Origin: Icerya purchasi
Lineage: Eukaryota > Arthropoda > Insecta > Hemiptera > Monophlebidae
Length of the DNA: 64,000 nt
Assembly: GCA_039619475.1 (NCBI GenBank)
Contig: CM077116.1
Location: 369,858,294-369,922,293 of the forward strand
Direction: 5' to 3'
Both the position numbers and the translations under genes were made by a program. Of this stretch, positions 56,701 through 64,000 are shown one piece after another (the stretch's first letter is position 1; each line of letters begins with the position of its first letter). Under the pieces are notes generated by a model. The model made no database searches. It was not told the origin of the DNA and was given only the letters and a program-made list of their open reading frames with translations.

Positions 56701-57217
56701 TATGTTCATTATATTTACACTGTAATGGAATTGTTTTTTAAAGTGATACTCCTTATAATACTGTAGGTTATAAGAGAAATACTTTGCCTTTTTCATTCGT
56801 GGTTAATTATATTTTATTTATAAAATAATCGCGTCATTTATTGTTTTGTTTTATTTTTTTTTTAATCGCTTTATAGTGAGAGTAAAAATAGTTAAATACG
56901 AAATATTTTTTTTACTTTTCTTATAATAAATAACAAAGAAATAAAGATTCTTAATTGTTCACACGGAGATAATTCTCGTTTTTTCGCTAGCGCAGTAATC
57001 TTGAAATTCAGACGGACTACTGTTATGATTTTGTGTTGATCATATTTGTTTCAATGTTATCAGCCTTTTAATTCGTATGGGTGTGCATAGAAAAAATATT
57101 TACAAATATTTACGGATTCCGGAAGTTTTTTTTCTTTTCCCTAACATGGGCGCGCCAACGGCCCTGACCCAACAACATGATAAATTAAGAGATAGAACTA
57201 AATAGCCAGGCGGTCAG

Positions 57218-57275
57218 AAATGGAACTCACAAAGAACAGCAGAAGTGGAACTCACAAAGAACAGCAGAAGTGGAA
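57218..57275. repeat. Short direct tandem duplication, 27-bp unit
   Basis: CAGAA(A/G)TGGAACTCACAAAG followed by AACAG occurs twice in tandem, and a third partial unit (CAGAAGTGGAAC) follows. Confidence 0.85.
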
Positions 57276-58259
57276 CAACTGAAGGCAATGGGATGGAAAG
57301 GATATAGATAGCGTTAAAGGGAGTAGGAAGACCCAAAGCTAAAAGTTGGGCGTAAAGAAGGGAGCGGATTTCGGAAGTTAATGTTCATAATTCGGGTTAT
57401 TAAAAGTTGTAAAAAAAAAACGAAAATTAGACATAATTTAGATTTTGTTAGTTCTTGCAATTTGTCATGGCTGGTTATTAGCATATCCTAAAAAAAAAAA
57501 AAAAACGGTACTAGATTTTAAAAAAACGTAACAATTGTCTTTTAATATTCTTATTGTTTCTTCGCTCAATTTTTTTTTGATTTTTGGAAACCCTCCCTTC
57601 CCGAAAAAGTAGTTCAGGTATGCCACCGCTTGCGCGCAAGTATTGACCACGTTTAATTGCGAGTACTTAACACCTTGGTTAGACGATCAAATTCTACCAT
57701 TTAGAAAGTTAATAGCCAGCCTCCACTAGTTCACTTTACACAAAATGTTTGTTTCTTTTCTTCAAACGAGATATTTTTGAAACTTTTTCAGATCCATTCT
57801 ACAACAGTTACCATTTAAATAATGTTTCTTAATCAACATTTACGATTAACAAACCTTACACAAAAAAGTAAATAAATAAATAAATAAATAAATACATAAA
57901 TAAAAAATAATTTCACATAGTTCTTAAAATTTTAGTAAAGCTAGAAATTTTATTTAAAAAAAAAGGGGGAAAAGATTTTCTTTTTTTCAATGTAAAAACA
58001 ATAATAATAATTATATGTGTTATTTCTAAACCACTGATTTTCATAATTTCTTTTTATCGTCGGAAATTTTAGTAACTACAAACATTGGTATAAAAAACGT
58101 TTTTTCATTATACTATAATGATAACTTTGTGAAATATTACCTGTTTTTTTTTGTCTTTAATTTTTCTTTTTATTTATTTATTTTGCTTTTTTTTTTTTGA
58201 GCTCTGACAGCACAACCTATTTGCTAATTTTTCATTATAATGCTAAAGTATTATTCTTA

Positions 58260-58390
58260 AATTCGTTTCTTGATATAACCCGTCGCTCCATATGTCTTTC
58301 TATTCTTGTAATCTGTTGTGTTGAATAAATGTCCTGTGCTGACGTGGCCATAATTTAAAAAAAAAAATAAAAAAAAATAAAAAAAAAAAT
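58260..58390 (+). mobile_element. Possible polyadenylated retro-insertion end
   Basis: Sequence with TGTTGAATAAATGTCCTGTG and GCTGACGTGGCC is followed by an interrupted A-rich tail (58348-58390, units of AAAAAAAAAT). It resembles a LINE 3' end, but there is no coding part or target-site duplication to confirm it. Confidence 0.3.
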
Positions 58391-61300
58391 TATTTTTAAA
58401 TCACTAATAATTTAACTGGATATCACGGATAGGTGGGAAATAAATGAAAATGCTCGAATTTTAAAAATTCTTCCCGCCCGTGCATCGACTAATATTCTGG
58501 CTTCGTCCGATAACATCGACGTCTGTAACTATCTTTACACCTTATCATCATTGAACGCTACTTTATACTGAAGCGACCATCCCCACAATCGAAAATCCCG
58601 TTTTTATACTCTGCTATTATATTCAGATTAATTTTGCTGATTTTTCAACAGTTCCAATACAAACACACGCTACAAAGTACGCATATTAAAATTGTTTCTG
58701 ATACTGATGAACCACCTATTTTTTTTTTTAATATTTTTGTCCCGTGACATCCATAAAATTTGATTCATTGACGCAAACTGTATTAATTTTTCGTCATCTT
58801 CTGCTGAAACCCGTATTCCTTTAAATAACTTAAAATTGTACTTGTATATAACAAGACTTTTGTTGTTTTTTGTTTTTGTTTTTTTAGAAATAATTCAAAA
58901 CCCATTATAAGTTGCGTTTTTGTAGTTGTAAATTAGACAGAGAGCAGCGATTTGTAGTCGCTGAGAAGTTCTGAAACCTCTGGTCAAATTATAAATCGTT
59001 TTAAAACGCCGCTAGAAGAACGTTTCAATCTATTTTCTACACCGAAAAAGTCTCCATTGTCCAATTCGCAGAATGCATAAAACGTTCTCTAACTTGTTTT
59101 CATTGAACAAGTATTGGTTAAGCGAGGTACAGTTTGACTATGAAAACGCTTCCTGAAAAACTCGGCTTAAAAGGCACATGCTTCGGCGGACTTTAGCAAG
59201 AATGACAAAAGTTCATCGAAATAAAATCGAAGTGCGATCGAAAATTAATTCAGATCAGATGTCGTCGATAGATGGCGCCAAAAATAATGAATCCGCATAT
59301 CGGTATATAGTAGAAATACAAATCCCCCCCCCCCCCGGGGGGAGGAGTACCCGCGTTGGTTACCTGTACGATTTCCGATCTTTAGTAAGCGTAGCACAAA
59401 GGGTGTTTTTTTTTTCTTCCGCTGATTTCTTTTTACAGAATGAATTTCTCAGATTTTCTTAATTGCCGCGTTGGTGAATTTTTATGAAGTAATTCCGCCA
59501 ATCCTCGATTTCTTTAATTCCGAACCGCGTGTGAATTATTTCATATAAAACGTAATCAATCAACTATTAGCCTTTTTCGAAGCGAGGTAATTTTTTTTTT
59601 AATCGGAGATAAGATATGTTAAATACCACGACACTACCTCGTGAAAAATACATTAAAATTCCTCTATTATGTATATCGGAGTGATGATTAAATTCGCTTT
59701 TGGGATGTCACTGTTCAGAAATTTCTTTTGTGAAAATCTGTTAATTTATCTTGTAGCTAAAAAGAAGAAGCACCGGTTGACTACATGAATCCGTTTTCTA
59801 GGCAATTTAACGTATGTTTTTGAGCCAGGGGTCGCTCAAAGTCTTGCGTAAAAAATCGACACCGTGATCTCCAGGCAGTATTATGTGCAACGCAATCCGC
59901 CGAGATAATTTATTACTTACATTTATTAAAACATAAAATTGAAAATTACAAAAATACCGGCTAGTCGAGCAAATATATTCGAACGTTATTACAGCGTGTA
60001 AATATATATTTACGGAATTGGTGGCGTGAATAACCTACTAATATATCTTACGATATTATTACTAATAGATGTATGTACGACAAAGAAAAGGAACTGGCCC
60101 CAGTATTCTCCTTAGATCCATTAGGCTAAGTACCATTATGGAAAGCTTAACTTCACAATATCCGTTATACTCTATCAAGGATATTCATGGAACTTACTTT
60201 ACTACTACGCCAAAGAACCTACCAAAATTATTGTCAACCATTTGAAATACATTCAAAAACAGCATAAAATACATTACAAAAACCAATTTTAAATTTAACG
60301 ACATTACACGTACACACAAAAAGGATATCGTTCGCACATGAGCTTTCATTTCAGCACAATTTTCTTACAGAATATCGAAGGTATTACATAACTGACTTAC
60401 TTAAATTCAATATTAGCAGTCGGAAACGCTGATGGTGATATATTACGTATTTTCTAAAGGTATCAATTTAACAACATGTAGAATTCTTAATGTAGCATCA
60501 ATTTCTTAGATTTACACATCGGAAACGAACTACGACAGATCAGATCATCGATTAATTTTTCAATCATCCATATATAATCGAAAGATCGCTGAGCTAAAAC
60601 TAATTGGTATACCAATGGGCGACATTTTTCGAATATCGAATAAAATTTCTAAAATAAATAGCGTATTTAGCAAACCATACATAACCGTAATGTAATAAAT
60701 AAAATGATTAATAAAATTAGACGCAATTACAATATAATACAAAATTAACGATAATGAAACGGATAAGAAAACTAGCTGGCGACATAATATTTATATTAAC
60801 AATTATATCTGAAAAATAACTGACAGCAGAACTAAAACAATAAGTTATACATAGTTTATTAAATCTAAATAATTACAATAAATTAAACCGCAATAATTCG
60901 AGTTAACGGTAACTTTTTAATGGTAAAGTTGACATTATACAGGCGACATTTTTACGCGTCCAACTCATGGAAGAGTATACATATATTAGACAAACGAAAA
61001 AATTACTATTAAAGAGTCCTCGCCAATATGTCTACTACTATATATGTATGTCGATATATAGAAAAATCTGCAATCGATTCAAACATTAAAATTACCCATC
61101 GAAAATTATCGACACCGGATGAAAACTATTATACTAATTAATTTAATAAGTTGTTATTAAATTAATTCGATTACGACAAAAATGATATTTAAAACAATGA
61201 ATAATTATCGGCACAAGGCAGTTTTTGTATAACTGATTCACTTACGCCAACAATCCAATGAGAATACATTCTGACGACAGCTTTAATTGTACCGATCGAA

Positions 61301-62377
61301 AAACCTGTTCGTTCGTTTAGATAATAAACGTCGGAACAAGGCGGCGTTTTATTTTTAATGTTTCAGTGATGAATTATCAGATTGCTTTAAGTATAATTAA
61401 ATAATATAAGTGTTATCATAATGTTCGATAATCCGTGATTTCTACGTTTTTCCGCGAAGCTGAGAAAATTAACGTCTCCCCCTCCCCCTCCGTTTTTACA
61501 AGTAATGGAGGAGAAAAGCGGCTGTTATTTAATTTTTCTAATTATTTACGCACTTTTTTCTTAATTAAGACAAGACCAGTTGCCAAGAAAATTCATTTTT
61601 CTTTAAAAAATGTTTTTATCAAATTACTGAAATAATCTGAAGAAGTAAACGGGAACGAAAACGATTTTTAAAATGGGTACGGATGCGGACCAAATATCCC
61701 CGATAATGTAGAGCATGGGGGGGGGGATTCCAGAAAGTTTGAAAATTAACGAACGTTAACAGTATCAAAATTCACTCGTCTGAAAGTTCGCGTTAGGAAG
61801 GCACTATTTTGAGAAATGAACAAGATAATTTTGCTGCGATAGTATTATCAAATTACCGAAATATACGAATAATAATAATTCGTCGAAATAATTTCCGCGA
61901 AATAAGATAATTGAATTTTCAGGCTGAACTAATACTATCTTCCGAGTCGAGTGATAAAAATTACGAGATAAAAGGCTCGCGATTAGGCGCTATTTCGTTT
62001 TAAGAAGTCTCTCTTGCTCAGTTTGTGGAACATTTAAAATAACTGCCTGCCCTTTGTTTACAATTTTATAGGGCTCGCTAAGCGACCGCTGTAGCTCGTC
62101 GCTTTCCACTCAACTTTATAACGCTATTTCCAATTAAACGACTAAAGACCAGGGACCCGAATCCAGACTCGGACCCCTGCTCGCCCCTGTCGCTGCTTAA
62201 TTTCTAATCATTAAATTTGTGATAAATTTTCATCTCTCCTACCTTCACATTCGTCAGATTATAGTTTTTTACGACGTACTTAACAGACGCAATATAAAAA
62301 ATAGTGCAACTCTGTTTTATTGCTGCAAACGGTATAAGTACTCTATACATATGTATATACGCATTCTTGTGAATGTG

Positions 62378-62382
<5 letters not shown>

Positions 62383-62414
<32 letters not shown>
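62383..62414. repeat. (TA)n microsatellite
   Basis: About 16 TA dinucleotides. The Ile-Tyr-rich ORF over it is an artefact. Confidence 0.95.
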
Positions 62415-62417
<3 letters not shown>

Positions 62418-64000
62418 GCATATGTTATATATATATGTATATATGCACATTTTGGAACAAATTGCTCCAGTTTTTAAAATTACCAATAAAAATCACCGCA
62501 GTGCATTGTAAAAGCGTATTTCTTTATATTGTTATAAAAATTTTATTTCTATGAAAAAAATTTAATCAATCCTTATATTACCTAGTTTCGCGCATCGCCA
62601 TTTTAAGTGAAAAAACCTTCTCTCTGCTAGGCGCACTATATATTGAAAATATTGTTCGTTACCAGATATACATAGATGAAATAAACGATGCTACTTACGA
62701 GCTTCTTATGAAGCCTAATAGCGATGCCGACCAAAGAAGGAATTTTTCATTTATTACAACAGCTAAATATAACTAAACAATTGGCTCTTCTAAAAAATCC
62801 CTGCCCCATCTATTTCTTATCTAACTTCTTTCAAATTTACAGATCTCTACAATCGCTACTTCTAACAAATGCTCCAGTTCAGATTAGGTGTTCCTTTTTT
62901 TTCTGCTCATCCATAAAAAACCGGATTTTCCATCGAAACTCTTCTTAGTGCTCAATATCAGGGAACTCTTTCATAATCATTTACATTATCAAAAAAACAC
63001 AAAAAAAAACCCTGTTTACTTTCCCCGTCTTTGAAGGCATGATAAACAGTCGTCAACAACATAATCTCTTTATGCGGCGGTTTTGGCCCCGTCAGCTGCA
63101 TTCGTTAGTTTGTCTCAGATATTTACAAATCCTATATCATGAAATGATTCACCGCCGACACTTTCGTTAATCTTTCAATAAATTTATTTTTTTTAAGATT
63201 CCGCACACCATCACCACTGTACTGTACTTAACCTCTTTCAGAGTAGATCTATATATCTTTCCAATTGTTCCCTCACTTCTAGATGCATTTTTCGTGTAAA
63301 CTTCCATAGGGACCTTGTCTCAGCCCTAGTCTTTTTAATAAGTATATATTCCTTAGATGTACAGCTTATCTCCGTATTCCCACTTTTTTCAAACGATATT
63401 CTACAAATAAAAAGAAAATACCGTGTAAAAGTTTTAACCAAAAAAAAAAGGCAGCGTTAAATCCGTTCTGGCTTTGATTTTTTTTTTTTTTTTTTTTTTT
63501 GCGACACCGATGAAAATTAAAAGTAAATCGATATCAGAAGATTCGAAACGGACCGTTTCAAGCGTACCATCTTTAAAGCCTCAACAGCGGCCTGTTTGAA
63601 CCGAACGAAAATATTATCGAAAAAGTGGATTAAGTGACATAACGGAAACTGAAAATTCCTGGACAGGTGCGAAACTCGTACTAATCTCGTAATATCTCAT
63701 GATGAGACCTTTCATTTTTTTAAACTACGAGAAATTTCGAATATCATCTAATTTGGAAAAGAGGAAGCGTTGGAAATATCGAAGAATATCGCAGACATAA
63801 CCAGGTTAGAAAACCATGCTTGATCGAATGTACTGTAAGAAGGTTCTGCTGCTTTAAGCACGCGAATATCATTAAATATATGGTTTTATCGAAGACGGGA
63901 TAACGAAACAGCAGGATAAAAATGTAAAAGGTTTTCGAAGAGTCGAAAAAAAGTTAATAAGATCGGAATCAGAAGAAGTATATTAAAACAAAGAGGTAGG

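Larger units (their letters stand above)
56703..64000. other. AT-rich, apparently non-coding right end
   Basis: No supported gene in about 7.3 kb. It contains a GGAACTCACAAAGAACAGCA direct duplication near 57221-57270, an A-rich tail near 58350-58390 that may end another retro-insertion, a C/G run near 59325-59342, (TA)n at 62383-62414 and a 23-T run at 63478-63500. ORFs such as 59178-59462 and 62219-62554 are low in complexity or featureless. Confidence 0.5.

Noticed and set aside
60590..60650. IPMGD-like reverse transcriptase motif on the plus strand
   Set aside because: An isolated five-residue resemblance with no other motif before or after it.

Overview
This 64 kb window looks like AT-rich, non-genic nuclear DNA from an arthropod, most likely an insect. 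The transposon mix (mariner, Jockey-like, RTE-like and RNase H-bearing LINEs, a Penelope-like fragment, a possible solo LTR) and the many TTCG/TCGA-type CpG words in AT-rich sequence suggest an ant or wasp, but that assignment is an inference. I found no convincing host protein-coding gene, tRNA, rRNA or CRISPR array. The only long open frames belong to transposable elements, and the window may be intergenic or part of a large intron.

Layout. (1) 1-6305 is a distinct domain: G clearly exceeds C on the given strand, and it is built from nested tandem duplications with periods of about 607, 394 and 184 bp, ending in a composite GGGG/GGAA-rich minisatellite. Its repeat units carry small ORFs that I do not recognise. 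(2) 6306-18638 is mostly unique AT-rich DNA holding a candidate solo LTR (7771-8362), a 5'-truncated RTE-like LINE fragment on the minus strand (8551-9020) and a 17-bp minisatellite (12914-13174). (3) 18639-31907 holds a 5'-truncated Jockey-like LINE with a clean target-site duplication, an old mariner N-terminal remnant and a degenerate Penelope-like GIY-YIG fragment on the minus strand. (4) 31908-33225 is an intact mariner. (5) 33228-47673 holds a polyadenylated insertion end, a GC-richer island (38220-39060), a decayed Jockey-like C-terminus (40092-40455) and two copies of a small repeat ending in a GC-rich hairpin (41283-41555 and 44500-44967). (6) 47674-50994 is a long, 5'-truncated LINE on the minus strand with endonuclease tail, reverse transcriptase and RNase H. 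Beside it, 51174-52328 folds into a large inverted repeat. (7) 55382-56700 is a second mariner almost identical to the first. The rest, to 64000, is AT-rich sequence with microsatellites.

How the parts relate. The window records several transposon waves. The two mariners are essentially fresh and both open. The RNase H LINE and the 18.6 kb Jockey-like fragment keep open frames and poly(A) tails. The RTE-like, Penelope-like, 40 kb Jockey-like and 20.8 kb mariner fragments are older relics. The least explained parts are the skewed repeat domain at the left end, the large inverted repeat at 51-52 kb and the hairpin-ended repeat pair.
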